Shown piece after piece: positions 30,389 to 38,543 of a stretch of 64,000 nt of DNA (position 1 is its first letter; each line of letters starts with the position of its first letter). The notes under the pieces were generated by a model. It saw nothing but the letters and a program-made list of their open reading frames with translations, was not told the origin of the DNA and did no database searches. Location of the stretch: contig JACPNR010000005.1 in assembly GCA_016185395.1 (NCBI GenBank), positions 1-64,000 of the forward strand, written 5' to 3'. This DNA is from Candidatus Korobacter versatilis. GTDB taxonomy: Bacteria; Acidobacteriota; Terriglobia; Terriglobales; Acidobacteriaceae. The translations under genes and the position numbers were made by a program.

Positions 30389-30506
30389 ATGGTTTCGGTT
30401 TCGGTTACATCCCGAGCGTAGCGAGGGAACCCTACCTTACCCATGCATTTCCGCGGAGATAGGGCTTTCTCACCCGCCGCGGCGGGCTCGAAATGTAAGG
30501 AAGAAT
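30389..30506. repeat. convergent intergenic spacer with palindrome CCCGCCGCGGCGGG
   Basis: This spacer separates the NtrX-like and era stop codons. It holds a CCCGAGCGTAGCGAGGGA word and the perfect 14-base palindrome CCCGCCGCGGCGGG (30473-30486), probably another short dispersed repeat. No coding function is seen. Confidence 0.4.
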
Positions 30507-31433
30507 CTACTCGTCGATCGGTGTCAGGTCTTCCAACTGCCGCCGCCAGTCGAGTTCTTCCACGAACCCGCGCGACTGCCGCCAGTCCGGCTGCACCTTG
30601 ACGAACAGCTCGAGGAAGACCTTCCGCCCGAGCAGCTTCTCGATGTCGATGCGCGCGGTGGTGCCGATCTTCTTGATCATCTCGCCGCCCTTGCCCACGA
30701 TGATCTTCTTCTGCCCTTCGCGCTCGATGTAGATCACCGCCGCGATGCGCGTGATCTTTTCCTTCACTTCCCATTGCTCGATGCGGACCGCCGCCGCGTA
30801 CGGCACTTCCTCCGCTGTGTGCATGAGCACTTTCTCGCGGACGATCTCGGCGGCGATGAACCGCTCCGGCTGGTCGGTGATCTGGTCCTGCGGGAAGAAC
30901 GGCTGGCCGTTGGGCAGCGCGTTCGCGATCTTTCCCACCAGCACCTCGAGCCCTTCCTTCTTCTTCGCCGAGATGGGGATGATCTCGCGGAAACCGTGGC
31001 GCTGGCTCCATTCCGCGATCATCGGCAGCAGCTTTTCTTTGTGGATCATGTCCACCTTGTTGAGCAACAGGAACACGGGGCCGCCGGCACGCTTCACCGC
31101 GTCGAGGGTGAACTGGTCGCCCGTCCCGAACTTCATGGTCGCGTCCACGATGAGCAGCGTGAGGTCGCGCGAGGCGAGCGCGTCATACACTTCCTGCATC
31201 ATGCGGCGGTTGAGCTGCGAATCTGGTTTGTGGACGCCGGGAGTATCCACCAGGACGATCTGCGCCGCGGGCACGCCCTTGCGGGCGCGCAGGTTCATGA
31301 TGCCGAGGATGCGATTGCGCGTGGTCTGCGGCTTGTGCGTGACGATGGCGATCTTCTCGCCGACAAGCGCGTTCAGCAGGGTGGACTTCCCTGCGTTCGG
31401 TCTTCCGATGATGGAAACGTACCCAGCGCGCAT
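30507..31433 (-). CDS. era: GTPase Era
   Basis: 308 residues. G1 GRPNAGKST, G3 DTPGVHKPDS, G4 NKVDM and the C-terminal KH domain (IIVGKGGEMIKKIGTTARIDIEKLLGRKV contains the GxxG loop). Era binds 16S rRNA near its 3' end and assists 30S maturation. It is the last gene of the phoH-ybeY-corC-era cluster, the classic order in many bacteria. The start ATG at 31433 lies 5 bases after the corC stop. Confidence 0.97.
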   Translation of the reverse strand: MRAGYVSIIGRPNAGKSTLLNALVGEKIAIVTHKPQTTRNRILGIMNLRARKGVPAAQIVLVDTPGVHKPDSQLNRRMMQEVYDALASRDLTLLIVDATMKFGTGDQFTLDAVKRAGGPVFLLLNKVDMIHKEKLLPMIAEWSQRHGFREIIPISAKKKEGLEVLVGKIANALPNGQPFFPQDQITDQPERFIAAEIVREKVLMHTAEEVPYAAAVRIEQWEVKEKITRIAAVIYIEREGQKKIIVGKGGEMIKKIGTTARIDIEKLLGRKVFLELFVKVQPDWRQSRGFVEELDWRRQLEDLTPIDE

Positions 31434-31438
31434 AGTCT

Positions 31439-32761
31439 TCAGGCGCGCTTGGCAGTGCGCGGTTCTTTCTGCCGCGTCTTCGGCTGAGGCGGGGTCGGCG
31501 GCAGAGGCGGTTCATCCTTCGCCAGGCTGATGCGCACCCGCTCCACACGCCGGTCGCTCGAATCGAGCACCTCGAAGCGCAGCCCTTCGGAGTCGACCAC
31601 CGCGCCCGGTTCCGGGATGCGTCCCATCAGCTCGCTGACCAACCCGCCCACGCTCGTGGCCTCGCGCGATTCCAGGCGGATGCCGAACAGTTGCGGGATG
31701 CGGTCCACGTCCATGTTTCCAGGGACGACGTAAGAGTTCGGGTTCTCGTGGACGATGTCGGCCTTGGCTTCGTGCTCGTCGCGGATCTCGCCCACGATCT
31801 CTTCCACCAGGTCTTCGATGGTGACCACGCCGGCGAGCGAACCGTACTCGTCGATCACGATCGCCATGTGGATTCCCTCGCGCTGCATCTCGCGCAGCAG
31901 TTGCGACACGCGCTTCGTCTCCGGCACGTAGAACGCCGACCGCATCATCTCGCCCACGGTGCGCGCCTTCGCCTCGGTATCGGGGACCTGCAGCACGTCG
32001 TGCGCGAACACCACACCCTTGATGTGGTCGATGGTCTCGCCTTCGTACACCGGCACGCGCGAGTACGGTTTCGTGCGTTGTAACTCGATGAACTGCTCCA
32101 CGGACATCGCGAGCGGCACGGCCACCACTTCGGGACGCGGCGTCATCACTTCGTGCACCCGCTTTTCGCTGAACTCGACCACGGAGTGGATCATGTCGCG
32201 GTCGGCTTCTTCGAGGATGCCCTCCTCCTGTCCCGCCTCAATGAGCGCGTCGACCGCTTCCGAAGGATGCTCGGGCTGCTGCGGCTCCTTCGACTCCGCC
32301 AGCGACGCTACCGAGAGCGCGAAGCCCAGGATGATGGTGATGGGGAAGACGATCCAGATGAGCAGCCGTATCAGGAACGTGAGCGGGCGCACCCAGTCGC
32401 CCCTGGTCCGCGTGAAGAGCACGAACGGTAGCAGGCGATTGAAGATGATGATGGCGAGAACGACGATCACGCCCGCGCGCGCCAGCTCTCCCCCGTTCCA
32501 AGTGCCGTCATAAAAGACGTAATACGCGGTGAGCAGCGAAATGGCGGCCGTGGTGAGCTGCGCGAGCACGCTCATCGAGAGCGACGCGCGATTACGGGCC
32601 ACTCCCAGCCGTGCTTCAACGTCACGCTCGAAACACTCGATGTTTTCCTGGAACTCGCGCGCGAGGAACTTGCCCATCTCGTTGTAGACGCGCTCCACGT
32701 ACGACACCAGCGTGAGCAGGCCAAGCAGCACAGCCATTGCCGGAATGATCGCCCAGATCAT
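31439..32761 (-). CDS. HlyC/CorC family protein (CBS-domain membrane protein)
   Basis: 440 residues. The N-terminal part has three to four membrane helices in a CNNM-like region (about 1-25, 65-85, 95-115, 130-150). It is followed by a CBS pair (RVHEVMTPRPEVVAVP, YSRVPVYEGETIDHIKGVVFAHDVL, DEYGSLAGVVTIEDLVEEIVGEI) and a CorC/HlyC C-terminal domain. Related proteins bind Mg-ATP and act in magnesium and cobalt efflux. The start overlaps the ybeY stop (ATGA), so the two are translationally coupled. The tail is Pro/Lys-rich. Confidence 0.9.
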   Translation of the reverse strand: MIWAIIPAMAVLLGLLTLVSYVERVYNEMGKFLAREFQENIECFERDVEARLGVARNRASLSMSVLAQLTTAAISLLTAYYVFYDGTWNGGELARAGVIVVLAIIIFNRLLPFVLFTRTRGDWVRPLTFLIRLLIWIVFPITIILGFALSVASLAESKEPQQPEHPSEAVDALIEAGQEEGILEEADRDMIHSVVEFSEKRVHEVMTPRPEVVAVPLAMSVEQFIELQRTKPYSRVPVYEGETIDHIKGVVFAHDVLQVPDTEAKARTVGEMMRSAFYVPETKRVSQLLREMQREGIHMAIVIDEYGSLAGVVTIEDLVEEIVGEIRDEHEAKADIVHENPNSYVVPGNMDVDRIPQLFGIRLESREATSVGGLVSELMGRIPEPGAVVDSEGLRFEVLDSSDRRVERVRISLAKDEPPLPPTPPQPKTRQKEPRTAKRA

Positions 32762-33216
32762 TGGCGTCCGGCCTTCTTGCGCGAAGGGGTTGCGCTGCGC
32801 GAGATCAGCGCCACGGGCAGGCCGAGACGCGCGCGCAGCCGGTCTTCTTGGCGGCGCATCTCGCCGGAGTCTTTCTCGTGGTCGTAGCCGGCCAGGTGCA
32901 ACAGTCCATGGAGGATGAGGATCTTCAACTCACGCGCGGTGGAATGCCCGAGACGGCGCGCGTTCGCCTGTGCGATGGTCGCCGAGATGGCGATGTCCCC
33001 TGCCTCGCCTTTGGCTACTTTTTTTCCCCGAACGGCGGGGAACGAGAGCACATCGGTCGGCTTATCTTTGCGGCGAAACTCACGGTTCAGGCGGCGCAGC
33101 TCGGCGTTGCCACCCACGAGGATGTTTGCTTCGCCACGCAGTCCCACGGCGCGGCGCGCGCGCGTTGTGAAACGCTCGAGCTCCGCCCGGCTTACGCCGC
33201 TGATGGCTGTTTGCAT
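32758..33216 (-). CDS. ybeY: rRNA maturation endoribonuclease YbeY
   Basis: About 152 residues from the ATG at 33216. The zinc motif HGLLHLAGYDHEKDSGEM is the HGxLHLxGYDH signature with three His ligands. VGGNAELRRLNREFRRKDKPTDVLSFP is the family N-terminal block. YbeY acts in 16S rRNA 3' end processing and 70S quality control. An upstream open frame to 33315 would add an unrelated leader and is not preferred. It follows phoH after a 98-base spacer containing a hairpin. Confidence 0.95.
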   Translation of the reverse strand: MQTAISGVSRAELERFTTRARRAVGLRGEANILVGGNAELRRLNREFRRKDKPTDVLSFPAVRGKKVAKGEAGDIAISATIAQANARRLGHSTARELKILILHGLLHLAGYDHEKDSGEMRRQEDRLRARLGLPVALISRSATPSRKKAGRQ

Positions 33217-33267
33217 GATGACCAACGCCGCTCCGTCACTGCATTCCAGAGGAACGCCCAAAACGAA

Positions 33268-33295
33268 CGGGAGGGCTGTTCTTACGGCCCTCCCG
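33268..33295 (-). terminator. hairpin between phoH and ybeY
   Basis: CGGGAGGGC pairs with GCCCTCCCG across a 10-base loop (9 bp stem). No T-run follows on the minus strand, so it may be a processing or attenuating hairpin more than a full terminator. Confidence 0.45.
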
Positions 33296-33314
33296 CCCAC
33301 ACATTGTACAAGCA

Positions 33315-34400
33315 CTAGTCCGCGATTCGATCTTCCGCCCCGTCCGCGTTCCCCCGGCGTTCCATCTCGCGGTCGTCCATCCGCGGCTGCGGCCGCGCGT
33401 CTGACCGGGTTCCGGAAGGCCCCGCGTTCCCGAGCGAAAGCTGCAACTGCGCTTCCCGCGCGGTCTTGGCATCGTCGTAGGCCCGGATGATGCGCTGCAC
33501 CAGATGATGGCGCACCACGTCCCCTTCGTCGAAGTGGCAGAAGGAAATGCCTTCCACGTTGCTGAGGATGTCCATTGCCTCGAGCAGGCCGCTGCGCTTC
33601 GCTCCCGGCAAGTCGATCTGCGTGACGTCACCGGTGATGACCGCCTTCGAGTTGAAGCCCAGCCGCGTGACGAACATCTTCATCTGTTCCGACGTGGTGT
33701 TCTGCGCCTCGTCAAGGATCACGAACGCGTCGTTGAGCGTGCGCCCGCGCATGAACGCGATGGGCGCGATCTCGATCACGTTCTTCTCGAGGAAGCGGTC
33801 CACCTTCTCCGCGTCGAGCAGGTCGTAGAGCGCGTCGTACAACGGACGCAGATACGGATCCACTTTCTCCTGTAGCGTGCCGGGCAGGAATCCCAGCCGC
33901 TCGCCCGCCTCCACCGCCGGACGCGCCAGGATGATGCGGCTCGCCTGCTTGTTCAGCAGCGCCGCGATGGCCATCGCCACGGCGAGATACGTTTTGCCCG
34001 TGCCCGCCGGCCCGATGCCAAAGATCATGTCCGTCTTTTCGATGGCCTCGATGTAGCGCCGCTGGTTGATGCTCTTCGGCTGCACCGCGCGCTTGCCGAA
34101 CGAGCGCTGCTTGCCCGCTTCGGCCAACGACCGCAGCGTGACGTTCGGGTCCTGCGTGACCACGCGCAGCATCGAGCCCAAGTCTCCGTTGGTGAACTTG
34201 TGGCCGGCGCGCTGCAGCGTCTCGTAGTCCACAAAGACCTGCTCGGCGCGGCCCACGTTCTCCGCTTCGCCCTTGATCTCCACCGAGTCCGCCTTCAAGT
34301 CGATGGTCACATGGAGCCCGTCTTCGATCACGCGCAGGTTCTCGTCGCGCGTGCCGAACAGCCCCTCGATGTTCTTCCCGATCTCGATGTTCTTCTTCAT
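33315..34400 (-). CDS. phoH: PhoH family ATPase (YbeZ-type)
   Basis: 361 residues. FGIGPAGTGKTYLAVAMA is the Walker A region, RIILARPAVEAGERLGFLPG and FVILDEAQNTTSEQMKMFVTRLGFNSK are the RecF/helicase-like PhoH motifs, and GDVTQIDLP is conserved. The N-terminal part resembles a KH-type domain. The family partners YbeY in RNA metabolism. The start at 34400 (MKKNIEIGKN) is chosen since codons further upstream give a non-family leader. First gene of phoH-ybeY-corC-era. The last 40 residues are low complexity. Confidence 0.94.
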   Translation of the reverse strand: MKKNIEIGKNIEGLFGTRDENLRVIEDGLHVTIDLKADSVEIKGEAENVGRAEQVFVDYETLQRAGHKFTNGDLGSMLRVVTQDPNVTLRSLAEAGKQRSFGKRAVQPKSINQRRYIEAIEKTDMIFGIGPAGTGKTYLAVAMAIAALLNKQASRIILARPAVEAGERLGFLPGTLQEKVDPYLRPLYDALYDLLDAEKVDRFLEKNVIEIAPIAFMRGRTLNDAFVILDEAQNTTSEQMKMFVTRLGFNSKAVITGDVTQIDLPGAKRSGLLEAMDILSNVEGISFCHFDEGDVVRHHLVQRIIRAYDDAKTAREAQLQLSLGNAGPSGTRSDARPQPRMDDREMERRGNADGAEDRIAD

Positions 34401-34667
34401 TGCGTTGGGGATCGCAGGCCTCCATGGGTCGCCGCCGCCACGGCACACGCTCGCCGCGATGCGGGTTGGTGAGTAAGCAAAGTGTCGGTTGGGATGTTCG
34501 GGATAGCGTGTTGCTCGCCACGTTGCGTGGGGCAAACCACCATTGCGGAGAGAGTACCCCGCTCTCGACTGCCAGTCAATGCCGTAACTGCGCCTCCTGC
34601 ATGCGCGACTCGGACACCACATTTAGATGGCAGGACCTCGGCAAAGGGAGCTCGGATTCCAGAGTAG

Positions 34668-36356
34668 CTACTTCCGCGCCGCCGCAGAATCCGGAGCGGA
34701 CGCCGCCACCGCCCGGTCGCGCGCCCACGTCCGCAGGCGCTCGATGTCCTCGGCGCGCGTGGTCGCCAGCGGCACGCTGTCGCGCACCGCGTCGACGATC
34801 GTCTCCGTCGAGAGCGGCTTCCGGTCCGTGAACGACGCATAGAGCGAGGCCTGCACCGCCGCCTCGATCTCGGCGCCCGAGTAGCCCTCTGCTTCGCTGA
34901 CCAGCCGGTCGAGGTCGAACTGCTTGGGATCGCGCTTGCGCTTGGCGATGTGCAGCGCAAGGATGGCGCGCCGCTCCGTCGCGTTCGGCAGATCGACGAA
35001 GAAGATCTCGTCGAAGCGTCCCTTGCGGAGCAGCTCCGGCGGCAGTGCCACCACGTTGTTCGAGGTCGCCGCCACGAACACCGGCGCCTTGCGGTCCTGC
35101 ATCCAGGAAAGGAACTCACCCAGCAAGCGTGACGAGACGCCGGCATCCGCCGAAGCGGAGTCCGGACCCGAGCCGGCAAAGACCTTTTCCAGTTCGTCGA
35201 TCCAGAGCACGACGGGCGCGAGCTGCTCTGCCACTTTGAAAAGTTTGTGCACCCGCTTTTCCGTCTCGCCGATGTACTTGTCGAAGATGGCGCCGGTATC
35301 GAGCTTCACCAGCGGCAGCTTCCACGAGCCGGCGACGGCGCGCGCGGCCAGGCTCTTGCCGCATCCCTGCACACCCATCAGCACCACGCCGCGCGGCGGC
35401 TCGAGCCCAAACTCGGCCGCGCCCGGCTCGAAGGCCCCGCGGCGCAGCGTCAGCCACTTCTTCAGGTTTTCGAGGCCACCGACGGACGACAGATCGTTCA
35501 CTGCATCCACGAACTCCAGCATCCCGCTGCGCCGCAGCATCTCCTTCTTCGACGCCAGCACGTCCGTCACGACCTCCGGCGACAACGCGTAATGCGCGAC
35601 GATGCCCTGCGCGACGGCGCGCTCGGCTTCGTCCTCGGTCAGCCCGGTGAGGTTGGCGGCGAGCGCGTCCATGCCGGCCTTGTCGAGCGTCCGCTTCAGC
35701 GAACGCGTCTCCGCAAGCCGTTGGTATGTCTCTTCCGCGATCGCCCGCAGCCGAGCGCGGTCGGGCAGCGCCATGTCCACGTACTCGACTTCCTTTTCCA
35801 ACTCGGCGGGAAGCTCGAAGGAGGGACCAGTCAATACCATCGCGCGGCGCTGCCGCCCGAAATCCTGGGCCGTCTCGCGCAGCAGGCGGCAGGTGGTGGC
35901 GTCGTCGAGCTGGCGGTGAAAGTCTTTCAGGATGAAGACGGCGTCGATGGTGATGGTGCCGATGTGCGCGAGCACGCCAGCCGCGTCTTTGGTGTTGAGG
36001 ATGGGGCCCGATTGGGATGCCGGCTTCTCCGCCTCGCTAAAGTCGAGCTGCGGGACGCCCGCGTGGTACATCGCCTGCTTCGCCGCGGCGATCTTACGGC
36101 TGAGGTCGCTCATCACCACGCCGCTCCCCGGCAGCACCGCGGGAGGGACGCGTGCCGGATCGGCGGCCGCCGCCTTTTGGTCCCCGGCAGCGGTCCGCGT
36201 GAGGCCGTCCGCAATGCTCCACTCGAATACCGGCAGGTTGAGCGCAGCCGCGGCCTCATGGACGACCGCAACGGCGCGCGTCTCCTCCACCGTTTCCATC
36301 AGGATGATGGGGGTGGCGGAGTTGATGAGGACCTGGATGCGCTCGAGGGTGTCCAT
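34668..36356 (-). CDS. Ycf46-like AAA+ ATPase
   Basis: 562 residues. The N-terminal half (1-250) has a degenerate P-loop domain, typical of Ycf46 proteins, with VFILKDFHRQLDD and LTGPSFELPAELEKEVEYVDMALPDRARL. The C-terminal half is a canonical AAA module: RGVVLMGVQGCGKSLAARAVA (Walker A), PVVLWIDELEKVFAGSG (Walker B), the sensor FVAATSNN and arginine finger LRKGRFDEIFFVDLP. Ycf46 homologues in cyanobacteria and plastids are linked to inorganic-carbon uptake, but the molecular role is not settled. It lies 267 bases upstream of phoH and diverges from rpsT. Confidence 0.85.
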   Translation of the reverse strand: MDTLERIQVLINSATPIILMETVEETRAVAVVHEAAAALNLPVFEWSIADGLTRTAAGDQKAAAADPARVPPAVLPGSGVVMSDLSRKIAAAKQAMYHAGVPQLDFSEAEKPASQSGPILNTKDAAGVLAHIGTITIDAVFILKDFHRQLDDATTCRLLRETAQDFGRQRRAMVLTGPSFELPAELEKEVEYVDMALPDRARLRAIAEETYQRLAETRSLKRTLDKAGMDALAANLTGLTEDEAERAVAQGIVAHYALSPEVVTDVLASKKEMLRRSGMLEFVDAVNDLSSVGGLENLKKWLTLRRGAFEPGAAEFGLEPPRGVVLMGVQGCGKSLAARAVAGSWKLPLVKLDTGAIFDKYIGETEKRVHKLFKVAEQLAPVVLWIDELEKVFAGSGPDSASADAGVSSRLLGEFLSWMQDRKAPVFVAATSNNVVALPPELLRKGRFDEIFFVDLPNATERRAILALHIAKRKRDPKQFDLDRLVSEAEGYSGAEIEAAVQASLYASFTDRKPLSTETIVDAVRDSVPLATTRAEDIERLRTWARDRAVAASAPDSAAARK

Positions 36357-36388
36357 TTAGGGGTGCGACTCTAAACGCTGTGGCGGGT

Positions 36389-36417
36389 TTGACCCAGTGC
36401 TGTAGATGCCGTAAAAT
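36389..36417 (+). promoter_or_regulatory. rpsT promoter
   Basis: TTGACC (36389-36394), a 17-base spacer, then TAAAAT (36412-36417) form a near-consensus sigma-70-type promoter, 53 bases before the rpsT ATG. Confidence 0.7.
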
Positions 36418-36469
36418 ACTACATTCTGCTCCGGTAGAAATCCTTTTCCGTAAGGACCAGCAAACAGCC

Positions 36470-36733
36470 ATGGCAAATCATTTTTCGGCGCTCAAGCGCG
36501 CCCGTCAGACCACGAAGCGCACCGCCATCAACGTGTCGAACACCTCGCGCTTCCGCGGCGCGATGCGCAAGTTCCGCACCGCCCTCGACGCCGGCGACAA
36601 GAAGGCCGCCGCGGCTGCCTTCGGCGCCACCGTCTCGGCCATCGATAAGGCCGTCCAGAAGGGGACCATCCACCGCAACACCGCCGGCCGCTACAAGAGC
36701 CGCCTGAGCGCGCGCCTGGCGAAGTTGAAGTAG
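36470..36733 (+). CDS. rpsT: 30S ribosomal protein S20
   Basis: 87 residues, highly basic and Ala-rich helical protein: MANHFSALKRARQTTKR at the N-terminus and the family block GTIHRNTAGRYKSRL near the C-terminus. S20 binds 16S rRNA helices 9 and 44 in the small subunit. A TAAGGA box lies before the ATG, the promoter is at 36389-36417 and a strong terminator follows. It is monocistronic, as in many bacteria. Confidence 0.97.
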   Translation: MANHFSALKRARQTTKRTAINVSNTSRFRGAMRKFRTALDAGDKKAAAAAFGATVSAIDKAVQKGTIHRNTAGRYKSRLSARLAKLK

Positions 36734-36763
36734 CTTCGAAGACTCTCCCAGTCTTCAAAGACG

Positions 36764-36791
36764 AACGGCAGGCCGAAAGGCCTGCCGTTTT
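36764..36791 (+). terminator. Rho-independent terminator of rpsT
   Basis: AACGGCAGGCC pairs perfectly with GGCCTGCCGTT around a GAAA tetraloop (11 bp), followed by TTTTGCTT on the plus strand. It lies 31 bases after the rpsT stop and faces the convergent holA gene. Confidence 0.88.
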
Positions 36792-36809
36792 GCTTCTCAC
36801 GGGCAAACG

Positions 36810-37943
36810 TCAGACCGGCAGCTCTTCCTGCTGCCACAGGCTCGCCGCCATCGCCGGCTTGGCGTCGGCGCACAGGTCGAGCACCAGCTTTTCCAGCACC
36901 AGCCGCTTCGACACCGGATTCGACCGCAGCGCGAGGTCGGCCTTGGCGATCAGGCGCAGCGCGCGCGTGAGGTCGCGGCGCGACTTGTAGCGCCGCGCCT
37001 GCCGGATGATGTCCTCGGCCGCGAACGGCGGCACCCGGAAGCCTTGCCACAGCGCCTGCCAGATGGCGCGCGAGTCGCGCACGTTCTTCTCGAGGATGAC
37101 CAGCATCTGGCGGAACGTCTTCGCCAGCATGTGCAGATGTCCGATGGCAGCCTCATCGCCGTCCCCAGAAGAAAGGATGGCGTCGAGCGTGGCCAGCGCG
37201 CGCGGACGGTCTTTCGCCGAGATGGCGTCTGTCAGCTCGTAGAGCGAGCGCTGCTTGGCCGCGAGCACCATGGTCTCGACGTCCGCCAGCGTCACGCGCT
37301 TCTTTTCTCCCACGAACAAGAACAGTTTCTCCAGCTCATTGGCGACGAGTAGCATGTCGGCGCCGAGCGAATCCACCAGTTCGCGCGCCGCGTCCGTCTC
37401 GACCTTCACGCCCTGTGAGCCGGCGGAATCCACCACCCAGCGCATGCCTTCGCTCTCATCCACGCGCGCGAACTCGATCACCGTGCAGTACTCGCCCAGC
37501 GTCTCGCGGATGCGCTCGTAGCGGTCCTTGTCCTGCAGTTCCATCTTGCGGACGTCCGCCGGGATGGCGATGTGGTCGGCCACGAAGATGAGCACCGCGT
37601 CGGGATTCGGGGACTTCACATACTGCTCGATGGCGTCGAACTCGGCCTGATGCGAGCCGCGTCCGTAGAGCGCCTTGACGTTGCGGATGAAGAACACCTG
37701 GAACGGCGCCATCAGCGAAGGTGTGCGCGCGCGGTCGAGGACTTCCGCTACTTCGACCTCTGCCAGGTCAAGTTCGTAGAAGCTGAACTCGCGCAGCTCG
37801 CGCGGGACAAGATGCTCGATCAGCGCGGCGCGGCAGCGGTCGCGGAAGAACCCTTCATCGCCGATGAACAGATACGCCGGCGCGAGCTTCCGCGCCTTCA
37901 CTTCGGAGACGAAGCGTTCCGTGGGCGCAAAACGTCCGGCCAT
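36810..37943 (-). CDS. holA: DNA polymerase III delta subunit
   Basis: 377 residues. The N-terminal ATPase-like domain (LAPAYLFIGDEGFFRDRCRAALIEHLV) and VFFIRNVKALYGR are followed by an AAA lid region (VDSLGADMLLVANELEKLFLFVGEKKRVTLADVE) and the collar domain (LHMLAKTFRQMLVILEKN, RRYKSRRDLTRALRLIAKADLALRSN). HolA is part of the clamp loader that places the beta sliding clamp on DNA. It is 3 bases downstream of lptE, the same neighbour as in E. coli. Confidence 0.93.
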   Translation of the reverse strand: MAGRFAPTERFVSEVKARKLAPAYLFIGDEGFFRDRCRAALIEHLVPRELREFSFYELDLAEVEVAEVLDRARTPSLMAPFQVFFIRNVKALYGRGSHQAEFDAIEQYVKSPNPDAVLIFVADHIAIPADVRKMELQDKDRYERIRETLGEYCTVIEFARVDESEGMRWVVDSAGSQGVKVETDAARELVDSLGADMLLVANELEKLFLFVGEKKRVTLADVETMVLAAKQRSLYELTDAISAKDRPRALATLDAILSSGDGDEAAIGHLHMLAKTFRQMLVILEKNVRDSRAIWQALWQGFRVPPFAAEDIIRQARRYKSRRDLTRALRLIAKADLALRSNPVSKRLVLEKLVLDLCADAKPAMAASLWQQEELPV

Positions 37944-37946
37944 TCG

Positions 37947-38543
37947 CTAGAACCCCTCGAGGATGTTGGCGACCAGCGACCGCGCGAAGTCGCGCGACAT
38001 GCGGTCCACCGCCGGCGATTCCTCTTCGAAGAACGACGAGACCTCACGCGAGATCTGGTACTGCTCGCGATAGACGTAGTTCGGGTTGTCGAACAGCACC
38101 TTGCCCGCCTTGTCCACCAACTGCACCTTCATGTTGACGGTGATGAGCGCGGAGGACGCGCGGCCGGTGCGCGAGTCATAAGTAATAGGCGCCAGCTCGG
38201 CGGAGACCACGGTGCCGCACAGCGTGACGTCGGCATCGCCGTCGGGCGTTTCGCGGTTGGCGATGCGGTAGTTCGTCCGCGTGGTGAACTCGCGGACCAC
38301 CGCCGCGGTGAGCACCTGCTCCACGCGGTACGTTTGCGTCTTGTTGACGAACGCCTGGATGGCGATGGTGCGCACGTCCGTCGGCAGCTTGGAGGCGTGT
38401 CCGGCGGTGGAATAGCCGCACCCGCCGCTGAAGAAGGCGATTGCGAGTAGAACCAAGCTCAGAACCAATGACGAAGGACGAATGACGAATGACGAATCAG
38501 ACCGGTGATCCCCATTCGTCATTCGACATTCGACATTCGACAT
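37947..38543 (-). CDS. lptE: LPS-assembly lipoprotein LptE
   Basis: About 198 residues with a lipobox (LAIAFFSGGC, lipidated Cys near residue 42) and the LptE pattern GCGYSTAGHASKLPTDVRTIAI then NKTQTYRVEQVLTAAVVREF. It forms the plug of the LptD translocon in the outer membrane. The ATG at 38543 overlaps the stop of the upstream Asd-like gene (TGATG), which supports coupling. The first 25 codons come from a repeated ATTCGACATTCG-type sequence, so the true start could be further in: an ATG at 38522 or a TTG near the signal peptide. A lipoprotein with this gene order (lptE-holA) is the usual arrangement. Confidence 0.85.
   Translation of the reverse strand: MSNVECRMTNGDHRSDSSFVIRPSSLVLSLVLLAIAFFSGGCGYSTAGHASKLPTDVRTIAIQAFVNKTQTYRVEQVLTAAVVREFTTRTNYRIANRETPDGDADVTLCGTVVSAELAPITYDSRTGRASSALITVNMKVQLVDKAGKVLFDNPNYVYREQYQISREVSSFFEEESPAVDRMSRDFARSLVANILEGF
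38467..38543. repeat. ACGAAT/ATTCGTC short repeat cluster, inverted
   Basis: A 31-base arm of GACGAATGACGAATGACG type at 38467-38497 faces a 30-base ATTCGTCATTCGACATTCG arm at 38514-38543. The arms are roughly inverted copies (about three quarters identical) built from tandem ATTCGAC/ATTCGTC words. They overlap the 5' end of lptE and its start codon. Confidence 0.6.

Noticed and set aside
38467-38543. CRISPR-like repeat array
   Set aside because: The units are 7-10 base words in tandem without spacers of constant length and no cas genes are present.
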